DNA from: Hymenobacter terricola
GTDB lineage: Bacteria; Bacteroidota; Bacteroidia; Cytophagales; Hymenobacteraceae
Reading direction: 5' to 3'
Assembly (NCBI RefSeq): GCF_017921975.2
Contig: NZ_JAGEMO020000007.1
Coordinates: 334,928 to 398,927, forward strand
Length of the DNA stretch: 64,000 nucleotides
Shown here: positions 8,853-15,814 of the stretch, in pieces
Layout: each line of letters opens with the position of its first letter
How positions within the stretch are numbered: position 1 is the stretch's first letter
Program-made: the position numbers and the translations under genes
The notes under the pieces: model-generated
Told to the model about the DNA's origin: nothing
The model's input: the letters and a program-made list of their open reading frames with translations, nothing else
Databases searched by the model: none

Positions 8853-9130
8853 TGCCCCGGCCCCGGCCGGCAGCCCGCCATGGATGTTGAGTGCCTCACC
8901 GGCCACGGCCGGTGGGCCCGCCAGGCGCATGAGCCCCTCACCGGCCACGGCCGGCCGGCCCGCAAAGCTCCCAAGCAGCCCACCGGCCACGGCCGGCCAG
9001 CCCACGAGGCGCATGAGTAGCCCACCGGCCACGGCCGGCCGGCCCGCAAGGCTCCCAAGCAGCTCACCGGCCGGGGCCGGCCGGCCCGCAAGGCTCCCAA
9101 GCAGCTCACCGGCCACGGCCGGCCGGCGCT
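8853..9130. repeat. 42-bp tandem repeat array (about 6.6 units)
   Basis: Units begin at 8853, 8895, 8937, 8979, 9021, 9063 and 9105, exactly 42 bases apart. The core is CCGGCCACGGCCGG followed by one of two tails, a GCGCATGAG type or a GCTCCCAAGCAG type, which partly alternate. The array fills almost the whole gap between two minus-strand genes (8791-9128, 338 bases), and its last bases overlap the 3' end of the gene at 9129. It is open in several frames because 42 is a multiple of 3, but there is no start signal, so coding is not assumed. The palindromic cores could form strong hairpins in RNA. Confidence 0.9.
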
Positions 9131-9821
9131 AAAGTTGGGGCGGCGGGGTGCCGCGCTTTTTGGTGGGCAGCAGGGCGTAGTCGAACAGGGCGGCGGCCAG
9201 GCGCGGGCTCCGGGCATACACGGCCAGGCCGGCGCAATGCACGTCCCACAGGGCCCAGCACACGGCTTCGGCCTCGGGGCCCAGCTTCCCGATGAGGGCA
9301 GTTACGCCGCTTTTGGTGCCGGCCTTGGTGCTGGCCACGGCGCGGTAGTCCTTCAGCAGCAGGCGGGCCGCCTGGCCGGGCGCGGCGGTGAGCAGCGCGG
9401 CGGCGCCTTCCAGGGCCTGCACGTAGGCCTCAAATTTGGTGAGGCGGGTGGCCTTGCTGGCCTGGGTGAGGCCCCCCAGCTTGGCCGGGTAAATGGTCAG
9501 CAGCCCCTCGTCGTTGCCAAAATAGGCGGGCCGCACGGCCTTCACGTCGGTTTCGGTGATGAAGGCCTTGATGGCCGTCCACTGCCCGTCTTCGGTGGCC
9601 GTAGCCGTTTGGGCGGTGCCGCCACCGCCCGTGCGGGCCACCACATGCCCCCCAAAAGCGGCGAGCACCAGGGCCAGGGCGGGCGCCAAAGCCGCCAGGG
9701 CCGCCGGGGCATCGGGCTTGCTCACGGCCGTGAGGGTGTAATCGGCGAAGGTGATGAACTTGGCCCGGCCACAGTCGATGTGGAGGAAATGGTTGTCGTA
9801 CTTGTCGTCAAAAAGCATCAC
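9129..9821 (-). CDS. Hypothetical protein, member of a three-copy ~230-residue family
   Basis: I do not recognise a named family. The 230-residue protein has no signal peptide or membrane segment, and is rich in Ala and Leu and probably helical. It resembles the products of 31260-31970 and 47435-48130 in length and in ordered motifs: an N-terminal AxYTLxA segment, a central IYPAKLGGLTQASKATRL (compare IFPGGMDALYHANQANIL), a KAGTKSG stretch, then a long helix and a C-terminal LFDYALLPT. Gly-rich linkers (residues ~62-70) separate the halves. The ATG at 9821 is preceded by an AT-rich region suited to a promoter. Confidence 0.65.
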   Translation of the reverse strand: MMLFDDKYDNHFLHIDCGRAKFITFADYTLTAVSKPDAPAALAALAPALALVLAAFGGHVVARTGGGGTAQTATATEDGQWTAIKAFITETDVKAVRPAYFGNDEGLLTIYPAKLGGLTQASKATRLTKFEAYVQALEGAAALLTAAPGQAARLLLKDYRAVASTKAGTKSGVTALIGKLGPEAEAVCWALWDVHCAGLAVYARSPRLAAALFDYALLPTKKRGTPPPQL

Positions 9822-9990
9822 AGTGGGTAAAAAAGGAAGGTGAAAAACAAGCCCTTAACCAGTCCGGCCAGGTTCTGCGGCTAAAGATGCTGAATGAAAA
9901 GCAAAGTAGCCGCGAAAGAACTGTTTTTTCAGCGAAAAAGCAGGAAGCTGCCGTTCTTTGTTGTGCTCAAAATTCCGCTCTCCCCTCCCC

Positions 9991-11238
9991 ATGATTCACT
10001 TCACCGAATTCACCCTCGACAACGGCCTGCGCTGCATCGTGCACGAAGATTTCACCACGCCCATGGCCGTGCTCAACATCATGTACGACGTGGGCTCGCG
10101 CGATGAGGACGCCGCCCACACCGGCTTCGCCCACCTGTTTGAGCACCTCATGTTCTCGGGCTCCGTCAACATTCCCAACTACGACGAGCCGTTGCAGCGC
10201 GTGGGCGGCGAAAACAACGCCTTCACCTCCGCCGACGTCACCAACTACTACCTCTCGCTGCCCGCCGCCAACCTCGAAACCGGCTTCTGGCTCGAATCGG
10301 ACCGGATGCTGAACCTGGCCTTCTCCGAAAACGGCCTCGAAGTGCAGCGCAAAGTCGTGGTCGAGGAGTTCAAGCAGAGCTACCTCAACCAGCCCTACGG
10401 CGACGTGTGGCTCCAGCTCAAGCCCCTCGCCTACCACACCCACCCCTACCAGTGGAACACCATCGGCAAGGAGATTTCGCACATCGAAAACGCCGTGATG
10501 GACGACGTGCGCGGCTTTTTCCACAAGCACTACGCCCCCCAGAACGCCGTGCTGGTGGTGGCCGGGGCCGTGAGCGCCGCCGACGTGCGCCGCCTGGCCG
10601 AGAAGTGGTTCGGGCCCATTCCCGGCGGCCCGGCCTACCAGCGCCAGCTCCCCCACGAGCCCGAGCAGCACGAGGCCCGCCACCGCGCCACCGCCGCCCC
10701 CGTGCCCCTGAGCGCCCTCTACAAAACGTACCACATGCCCGCCCGCGGCGACGAGCGCTACCACGCCGTGGACCTGCTGAGCGACATGCTCGGCCACGGC
10801 AAGTCGGCGCGCCTGCACCAGCGCCTGGTGAAGGAGCAGGCCCTGTTCAACAACATTTCCTCCTCCCTCACCGGCTCGCTCGACCCCGGCCTGCTCGTCA
10901 TCAGCGGCAAGCTGAACGAGGGCGTGGACCTCAAAGTGGCCGATGCCGCCGTGGAGGCCCTGGTGGCCGAATTCCTGACCCAGGACGTGGACCCCCAGGA
11001 GCTGGAAAAAGTAAAAAACCAGGCCGAAAGCAGCCTGGTTTTTGGGGAAATCGACCTCCTGAACCGCGCCATGAGCCTGGCCTACAGCAAGCTTCAGGGC
11101 GATGCCAACCTGGTGAACGATGAAAGCCGCCGCATCCAGGCCGTCACCGTGGCCGATGTGCGCACCGCCGCCCAGGCCGTGTTGCGGCCGGACAACTGCA
11201 GCACGCTGTACTACGAAGCCACCGCCAGCCAAGAGTAA
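9991..11238 (+). CDS. M16 family zinc metallopeptidase
   Basis: This 415-residue protein is a pitrilysin/insulinase-type peptidase with the inverted zinc motif HLFEH at residues 48-52 and the third zinc ligand in VVVEEFKQ near residue 125. Other family marks are YDVGSRDED, GGENNAFTSADVTNYY and the C-terminal half motif YHMPARGDERYHAVDLLS-MLGHGKSARL. It lacks an obvious signal peptide, so it may be cytoplasmic or periplasmic by another route; related Bacteroidota genes often occur as a pair with a second M16 subunit, which is absent here. The start at 9991 matches the usual family N-terminus (FTLDNGLRCIVHED); the frame is open 33 bases further upstream. Confidence 0.9.
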   Translation: MIHFTEFTLDNGLRCIVHEDFTTPMAVLNIMYDVGSRDEDAAHTGFAHLFEHLMFSGSVNIPNYDEPLQRVGGENNAFTSADVTNYYLSLPAANLETGFWLESDRMLNLAFSENGLEVQRKVVVEEFKQSYLNQPYGDVWLQLKPLAYHTHPYQWNTIGKEISHIENAVMDDVRGFFHKHYAPQNAVLVVAGAVSAADVRRLAEKWFGPIPGGPAYQRQLPHEPEQHEARHRATAAPVPLSALYKTYHMPARGDERYHAVDLLSDMLGHGKSARLHQRLVKEQALFNNISSSLTGSLDPGLLVISGKLNEGVDLKVADAAVEALVAEFLTQDVDPQELEKVKNQAESSLVFGEIDLLNRAMSLAYSKLQGDANLVNDESRRIQAVTVADVRTAAQAVLRPDNCSTLYYEATASQE

Positions 11239-11248
11239 CGCGAAAGCA

Positions 11249-11338
11249 CGTCATGCCGAGCCTGCCGAAGCATCTCTACCGCACGAGTAATCAATTGTAC
11301 TGCTGCGGTAGAGATGCTTCGGCAGGCTCGGCATGACG
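11249..11338. repeat. GTCATGC-family inverted repeat, probable bidirectional terminator
   Basis: Perfect 35-bp inverted repeat (11249-11283 and 11304-11338) with a 20-base loop. The ends carry the GTCATGC/GCATGAC core and the inner part GAAGCATCTCTACC, both of which recur elsewhere in the window. It lies between the convergent M16 gene and the small secreted protein gene at 11367, where a shared terminator is expected. Confidence 0.85.
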
Positions 11339-11366
11339 GTCTGGTTCTCGGTCTAATTGGCTCTGG

Positions 11367-11732
11367 CTACCTGGTTTTGCGCTTGCTTTTCACCGGCACC
11401 ACCGGCGCACTGTTGTCGCGGCTGAGGGTGCTGTTGGTCTTTTTATACACCGGGTGCGGCGTGCGGTTGTCGTTGTAGCCGCCGTTGGCGCGGTAGCCTT
11501 CCTGCTTGCGCATGGGCACACCGGGGGCCAGGTAGGCCGTGCCATCCTTGATGTCCTGCGAAACACCGGCCCCGTACGGCTTGCCGGTGTGGGGGTTGAT
11601 GTTGGGCGCCGGCTTGCGGGGGCCCCGGGCCGAGTAAGGCGCGATTTTTTTGCCGCGGGGCCTGGTCTGGGCGCTGGCATCGGCCACCACCAGCGTGACG
11701 AGCAATAAGGAAGCGAAAAAGTAGCGTAGCAT
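11367..11732 (-). CDS. Small secreted protein with APGxP motif (array member 1)
   Basis: This encodes 121 residues. The signal peptide is MLRYFFASLLLVTLVVADASAQ, followed by a basic, Pro/Gly/Asn-rich, low-complexity mature part. The only segment shared with the three neighbouring genes is TAYLAPGVPMRKQEGYRANG, aligned with YAAPGMPV in the others. The C-terminus is very basic (KSKRKTR). The ATG at 11732 is chosen for the signal peptide. The function is unknown; export to the periplasm or beyond is inferred. Confidence 0.7.
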   Translation of the reverse strand: MLRYFFASLLLVTLVVADASAQTRPRGKKIAPYSARGPRKPAPNINPHTGKPYGAGVSQDIKDGTAYLAPGVPMRKQEGYRANGGYNDNRTPHPVYKKTNSTLSRDNSAPVVPVKSKRKTR

Positions 11733-11771
11733 AAAGTAAGGTAAAGTTGAGAAGGAATCCCTGTAACGAAG

Positions 11772-11808
11772 AACGGCCATGCCCGGGGAAACCCCGGCAT
11801 GACCGTTC
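11772..11808 (-). terminator. Hairpin downstream of array member 2
   Basis: Inverted repeat of about 16 bp (AACGGCCATGCCCGGGG against CCCCGGCATGACCGTT, one base offset) with a three-base loop, lying 23 bases beyond the stop at 11831. It includes a GTCATGC core on the minus strand. Confidence 0.65.
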
Positions 11809-11830
11809 CATTTACTGCCTGGTTCGGCAA

Positions 11831-12268
11831 TTAGTTGCCGAGCGTGGTTTGGGTGCTGACGGGCTTGCGGGCCGGGCGCACGCTGTAGGGAACCATGCCG
11901 TTGCTGGTGCGCACGTGCACCGGCATGCCGGGGGCAGCGTACACGTTTTGGTTGTCGATTTCGCCGCGGGAGCTGCTGGCAGCCGGGGCCGTCGCCGTCG
12001 CCCAGCCGTTGTCGGTAGTAGCGGTGGCGGTGGAGGCCACGGCGTTTTGCGCGTCATCCAGGGGAGGCCAGCCATCGTTTACACGGGGCGCGGCAGGTGC
12101 GGTTTGGAGGGCCACGCGACGGGCTTTTTTGGCGGCGCGGCGGGTGGTGCGGGCCGTGGCCTTCACCGTTTTGGTGGTCGATTTTTTAGCGGTGGCCGGG
12201 GCCGTCTGGGCGCTAGCTTCAGCCAGCAGGAACATCGACAGGGCAAGGGTAAGGAAGGTGCGGAACAT
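11831..12268 (-). CDS. Small secreted protein with APGxP motif (array member 2)
   Basis: This encodes 145 residues with signal peptide MFRTFLTLALSMFLLAEASAQ. A Lys/Thr/Ala-rich basic segment follows (residues ~25-60, KKSTTKTVKATARTTRRAAK), then an Ala/Thr-rich region, and the conserved NVYAAPGMPVHVRTSNGM near residues 107-124. The Lys-rich segment resembles that of members 3 and 4 (KTKTATHTKTTVH, KKSTTKKTAKSS), which supports common ancestry. The start at 12268 begins the signal peptide. The function is unknown. Confidence 0.7.
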   Translation of the reverse strand: MFRTFLTLALSMFLLAEASAQTAPATAKKSTTKTVKATARTTRRAAKKARRVALQTAPAAPRVNDGWPPLDDAQNAVASTATATTDNGWATATAPAASSSRGEIDNQNVYAAPGMPVHVRTSNGMVPYSVRPARKPVSTQTTLGN

Positions 12269-12372
12269 GGCTGAAGGGTTGAGAAAGAGGTTAAAAAAGT
12301 TGATTTGTATAGCTGACAGGGTACAAATCGAAAAGTGTGCCAACTTCCCATTCGCCGGGGGCCGCCTACGCA

Positions 12373-12416
12373 AAACGGCCCGGCTGGCGCAGAAATGCGT
12401 ACCAACCGGGCCGTTT
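12373..12416 (-). terminator. Hairpin downstream of array member 3
   Basis: 11-bp perfect inverted repeat AAACGGCCCGG / CCGGGCCGTTT with a 22-base loop, 20 bases after the stop at 12436. Read on the minus strand it ends in a short T run. Confidence 0.7.
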
Positions 12417-12435
12417 CATCGACCAAGCGCCCGCC

Positions 12436-12840
12436 TTAGCGCGGCGTGAGCGTGGTGCCGCTGCGGCGCCGGGCGGGCTTGCCGGCGGGGTCGCCGTTGT
12501 AATCGCCCACTTTCTTCGGATTATTGATGTTTATGGGCATGCCGGGGGCGGCGTAGGCGTTCTGGCCTTTGCCATCGGCGCTTTCCGTCGAGCCCACGGC
12601 CCCGTTGCCCCCGGGCCCGATGTCGTTGCGGCCACCCGCTGCGGGAGCCGACGGGGCCGACGATTGCGCGGCAGCACCTTTCACGGTGGTTTTGTGGGTG
12701 GTACTCCGCACTTTGGCGGGGCGATGAACGGTGGTTTTGGTGTGGGTAGCGGTTTTGGTTTTGACGCCGGGCGTGGCTTGGGCCGAAGCCTCGGCCGCCA
12801 CGGCCAGGGCCAACAGCAGGGAAAACAGGGTGCGAATCAT
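12436..12840 (-). CDS. Small secreted protein with APGxP motif (array member 3)
   Basis: This encodes 134 residues with signal peptide MIRTLFSLLLALAVAAEASAQ. It continues with a Lys/Thr/His-rich tract, an Ala/Ser/Gly-rich linker (AAGGRNDIGPGGNGAVG) and the conserved NAYAAPGMPININNPKKVGD, ending in GKPARRRSGTTLTPR. The cleavage region EASAQ is nearly the same in members 1-3. The start at 12840 begins the signal peptide. The function is unknown; a structural or surface role is only a guess from composition. Confidence 0.7.
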   Translation of the reverse strand: MIRTLFSLLLALAVAAEASAQATPGVKTKTATHTKTTVHRPAKVRSTTHKTTVKGAAAQSSAPSAPAAGGRNDIGPGGNGAVGSTESADGKGQNAYAAPGMPININNPKKVGDYNGDPAGKPARRRSGTTLTPR

Positions 12841-13175
12841 AGGTGAAGTGGTGTAATGGGAAATGCGAGAGAAAGGAAGTTTGCTCGACAAAGCCGGCAG
12901 GCAGACCGTTCAGGCCCACCGCCTTTGAATAAGACGACTGCTCCGGGCATACGCGAAACCAGCCGCCAGGGTACGTCCGTTTGCCGCACTTTATCACCCC
13001 TTGCAATCAAACGCTTTGCCAGTCAGGCCACTTGCCATCGCTGGCTTCGGGTCCAATTCATTATTTCAGCGCACCGGGTGGGCAAGCCACGCAAAACGGC
13101 CCGGCCGCCCCATCTAACGATGAAGCTGCCGGGCCGTGAAGCTGCCAACAGGAGAAACTAACTTGCTACCGCAGG
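12841..13175. other. 335-bp intergenic region between secreted-protein genes 3 and 4
   Basis: No gene is supported here. It should hold the promoter of member 3 and the terminator of member 4: an inverted repeat ACGGCCCGGC (13096-13105) / GCCGGGCCGT (13128-13137) lies 38 bases beyond the stop of member 4. The only open frames are short and lack family features. Confidence 0.6.
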
Positions 13176-13832
13176 CTACCAACCATCGGAAGCCGGTGCT
13201 TTTTTAGCGGCCTTAGGAGCCGCCTTCTTGGGAGTGCTGCTGGCTTTAACATTGGCCTTTGGTGCAGCCATGGCGCCGTTGCCGGCGCCGCCATTGGCGG
13301 CGGTTCCGGTAGCCATTGCATCAGCGGCGGGGGCCGGAGCAGGGGCCGCTACCGGGGCCGGAGCTGCAGCTGCAGCCGCAGTTTTAGGAACCTCACTCGG
13401 ACTAAGCGGCAGCGCATGGTGTTTGATTTTGCGGTTGAGGCGACGCTCACGGGCTGCTGCTGCGTCGTTGGCCATCACGTTGCGGCCGCTTTGCATCATT
13501 ACCGGTGTGCCGGGCGCGGCCGACATGCCCATCCCCTGCGGGGCATTGCTGGTAGCAGCACCCGCGCCACCAAAGCCGGCGGCTGGGGCCGGTGCTGCCG
13601 CGGCAGCCGGTGCAGGAGTCGCTACCATCTCAGGCTCGGGAGCAGCGGCGGCGCCGCCTTTCTGCAAGTTTTTCTGGCCGGCAGCCTGCGATTGGCTGCT
13701 TTTCGCGGTTTTTTTCGTGGTGCTCTTTTTAGGAGCATCCCAGGAGTTTCCGGTGTCCCAGCCACTGGTTTGGGCGGCTGCGGAGGTGGCCAGGGCTCCA
13801 AAGGCCAGCAAAAAAAACAGCGCACGTTTCAT
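13176..13832 (-). CDS. Secreted Ala/Pro-rich protein with APGxP motif (array member 4)
   Basis: This is the largest of the four, with 218 residues. The signal peptide is MKRALFFLLAFGALATSAAAQ, followed by TSGWDTGNSWDAPKK, a Lys/Thr/Ser tract, and long Ala-Pro stretches of low complexity. Near the middle is GMSAAPGTPVMMQSGRNVMA, equivalent to the YAAPGMPV motif of the other members. The C-terminus repeats KKAAPKAAKKAPASDGW. The start at 13832 is chosen for the signal peptide; the frame stays open upstream into the pheS promoter. The function is unknown. Confidence 0.7.
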   Translation of the reverse strand: MKRALFFLLAFGALATSAAAQTSGWDTGNSWDAPKKSTTKKTAKSSQSQAAGQKNLQKGGAAAAPEPEMVATPAPAAAAAPAPAAGFGGAGAATSNAPQGMGMSAAPGTPVMMQSGRNVMANDAAAARERRLNRKIKHHALPLSPSEVPKTAAAAAAPAPVAAPAPAPAADAMATGTAANGGAGNGAMAAPKANVKASSTPKKAAPKAAKKAPASDGW

Positions 13833-13915
13833 GGCGAGAGAGTTACGGTGGTAGGCGTGAGGTGAATTAACTGATTGCGGCGGCGAAACGTTCGGCCAGG
13901 GTCCGCCCCTTGCCG

Positions 13916-13923
13916 TAACTTTG
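13916..13923 (+). promoter_or_regulatory. -7 box TAACTTTG of pheS
   Basis: TAACTTTG matches TAnnTTTG exactly, with TTCG 21 bases upstream (13891-13894) as a weak -33 element. The pheS ATG follows only 6 bases after the box, so the transcript probably begins at or next to the start codon. Confidence 0.7.
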
Positions 13924-13929
13924 CGCCCT

Positions 13930-15021
13930 ATGATGCAGGATTCAATTGCCGCCCTTGAGGCCGAAATTACAACCGCCGACCTTAGCAACGCCGCTCAGCT
14001 CGATGCATTTCGCATCAGCTACCTCGGCCGCAAAGGCCGGCTGGCCGATTTATTCGACCAGCTCAAGACCGTGCCCGCCGAGGACAAGCGCGCCGTGGGC
14101 CAGCAGCTCAATGCCCTGAAACAGCAGGCTCAGGCCCGTTTCGACGAGGCCCAGCAGGCCGCCGAAGCCGCCGCCGACAACGCCCCCGCCAACCCCGATT
14201 TCGACTACACCCTGCCGGTGGCGCCCAACGCCCTGGGCACCCGCCACCCGCTGAGCCTGGTGCGCGAGGAGATGATGCGCGTGTTCGCCCGCATCGGCTT
14301 TGCCGTGGCCGAGGGGCCCGAAATTGAGGACGACTGGCACAACTTCACCGCCCTCAACTTCCCCGAAAACCACCCGGCGCGCGATATGCAGGACACCTTC
14401 TTCGTGGCCCCGGTGTCGCACGCGGCTGGCGCTGCCAACACTGGCACGGCCGGCAATGCCGCTACCGGCGCGCCCGATTTGCCGCACCTGCTGCGCACCC
14501 ACACCAGCACCGTGCAGGTGCGCGTGATGGAAACCGAGCCCCTGCCCATCCGCCGCGTGATGCCGGGCCGCGTGTTCCGCAACGAGGCCATTTCGGCCCG
14601 CGCCCACATGATGTTTCATCAGGTGGAAGGCATTTTCATTGACGAAGGCGTGAGCTTCGCCGACCTCAAGCAAACGGTGTATTACTTTGTGCAGGAGCTG
14701 TTCGGGGCCGATGTTAACATCCGGTTCCGCCCCAGCTTCTTCCCCTTCACCGAGCCCAGTGCCGAAATCGACATCACCTGCCTCATCTGCAAAGGGGCGG
14801 GCTGCAACATCTGCAAGTATTCGGGCTGGGTCGAAATCGGCGGCTGCGGCATGGTGGACCCCGCCGTGCTCGAAAACGCCAAAATCGACTCCGATAAGTA
14901 CTCCGGCTACGCCTGGGGCATGGGCATCGAGCGCATTGCCATGCTCAAGTACCAGATTAAGGATTTGCGCCTGTTCACGGAGAACGACATGCGCTTTCTG
15001 CGGCAGTTTGAGGCACTGTAG
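13930..15021 (+). CDS. pheS: Phenylalanine--tRNA ligase alpha subunit
   Basis: PheS pairs with PheT to charge tRNA-Phe. The 363-residue protein has the N-terminal coiled coil (ISYLGRKGRLADLFDQLK) and the class II catalytic domain with HPLSLVREEMMRVFARIGF, GPEIEDDWHNFTALNFPENHP, motif 2 (VMPGRVFRNEAISARAHMMFHQVEG) and motif 3 (GYAWGMGIERIAMLKY). An Ala/Gly-rich insertion of about 20 residues (~159-182) separates DTFF from LLRTHTS, making it longer than the usual 330-345. Either of two adjacent ATGs (13930, 13933) may start it. pheT is not adjacent, which is common in Bacteroidota. Confidence 0.96.
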   Translation: MMQDSIAALEAEITTADLSNAAQLDAFRISYLGRKGRLADLFDQLKTVPAEDKRAVGQQLNALKQQAQARFDEAQQAAEAAADNAPANPDFDYTLPVAPNALGTRHPLSLVREEMMRVFARIGFAVAEGPEIEDDWHNFTALNFPENHPARDMQDTFFVAPVSHAAGAANTGTAGNAATGAPDLPHLLRTHTSTVQVRVMETEPLPIRRVMPGRVFRNEAISARAHMMFHQVEGIFIDEGVSFADLKQTVYYFVQELFGADVNIRFRPSFFPFTEPSAEIDITCLICKGAGCNICKYSGWVEIGGCGMVDPAVLENAKIDSDKYSGYAWGMGIERIAMLKYQIKDLRLFTENDMRFLRQFEAL

Positions 15022-15053
15022 CGGTTTCTTTTTCCACTCTTGATTGATTGGTT

Positions 15054-15749
15054 ATGGCTTTGTTTTCGCTGTTTAATAAGAAGCCGGCGGCTCCGGAGCC
15101 GCCGGCTATTCGCGAGCTGCTATTCGGCGACGTGCCCGTGCTGGAATGGCCCAAACCGGCTGCGCCTGGCCGTGCAGATATGCCCTGGGCCCTGTTTGCA
15201 GCGGCCCAGGAAGCTTACCAGCGCAGTGATACCGCCACCGCCATTGCCGCGCTGCAACAGGTTCTGGCGGCCCCAAACCTGGAGTCGCGGCAGTACCTGC
15301 AGGCCTGGCAGTTTTTGCGGCTATTGGGCGTGGCGCCGCCCGCCGCCGAGGCCAAGCGCGTGCTGGGCGTGGTGCTGGAAGTAGCCCTGCCGCAAGGCCT
15401 CGACCTGGTGGCGGCCTACGCGGACAACTCCGCCCGCTACTTCAATCACAGCGGCGCGGGCGTGGTCTGGGATGGCGGCCACGATTTGGCCGGGGGCCCC
15501 ATCCAGGCCCTGCTGGCGGCGGCGCAGCCCGTTGCCAATGCCGTTGGCCCGTGGCTGGAGGCCCGGCGGCCGGCCCCGCCCACGGGCCAGGCGCGCATCA
15601 ACATGCTTACGCCCAGCGGCCTGCATTTCGGCCAGGCTCCTTTCGAAACCCTTTTCCAGGACCCGATGGGTGGCCCCGTACTGGCACGGGGGCAGGATTT
15701 GATGCAGGCCCTGATTGATTTTCAGGCGGGCAATTCTCCGGCCGCCTGA
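15054..15749 (+). CDS. Hypothetical protein
   Basis: This 231-residue, probably cytoplasmic protein begins MALFSLFNKKPAAPEPPAIRE and lies 32 bases after pheS on the same strand, so co-transcription is likely. The middle is helical and TPR-like in spacing (FAAAQEAYQRSDTATAIAAL, LQVLAAP-type repeats), and the second half contains DNSARYFNHSGAGVVWDGG, a short motif that looks conserved, then INMLTPSGLHFGQAPFETL. I recognise no named domain. The ATG at 15054 is preferred over a TTG two codons upstream. Confidence 0.7.
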   Translation: MALFSLFNKKPAAPEPPAIRELLFGDVPVLEWPKPAAPGRADMPWALFAAAQEAYQRSDTATAIAALQQVLAAPNLESRQYLQAWQFLRLLGVAPPAAEAKRVLGVVLEVALPQGLDLVAAYADNSARYFNHSGAGVVWDGGHDLAGGPIQALLAAAQPVANAVGPWLEARRPAPPTGQARINMLTPSGLHFGQAPFETLFQDPMGGPVLARGQDLMQALIDFQAGNSPAA

Positions 15750-15814
15750 TAAGCCGGCCGCAAAGCTTCGGCAGCCAGCCAACCTCGTGGAGCTAATTTG
15801 TATCTATTAGCCAA

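Noticed and set aside
8787..9116. 109-residue minus-strand frame made of 14-residue repeats
   Set aside because: A 42-bp array is open in every frame where one unit is open. There is no promoter or ribosome-binding evidence, and it overlaps the next gene's start.
8853..9130. CRISPR array
   Set aside because: The units are contiguous with no unique spacers; it is a tandem repeat. The same holds for 32008-32217 and 48180-48302, and no cas genes are present.
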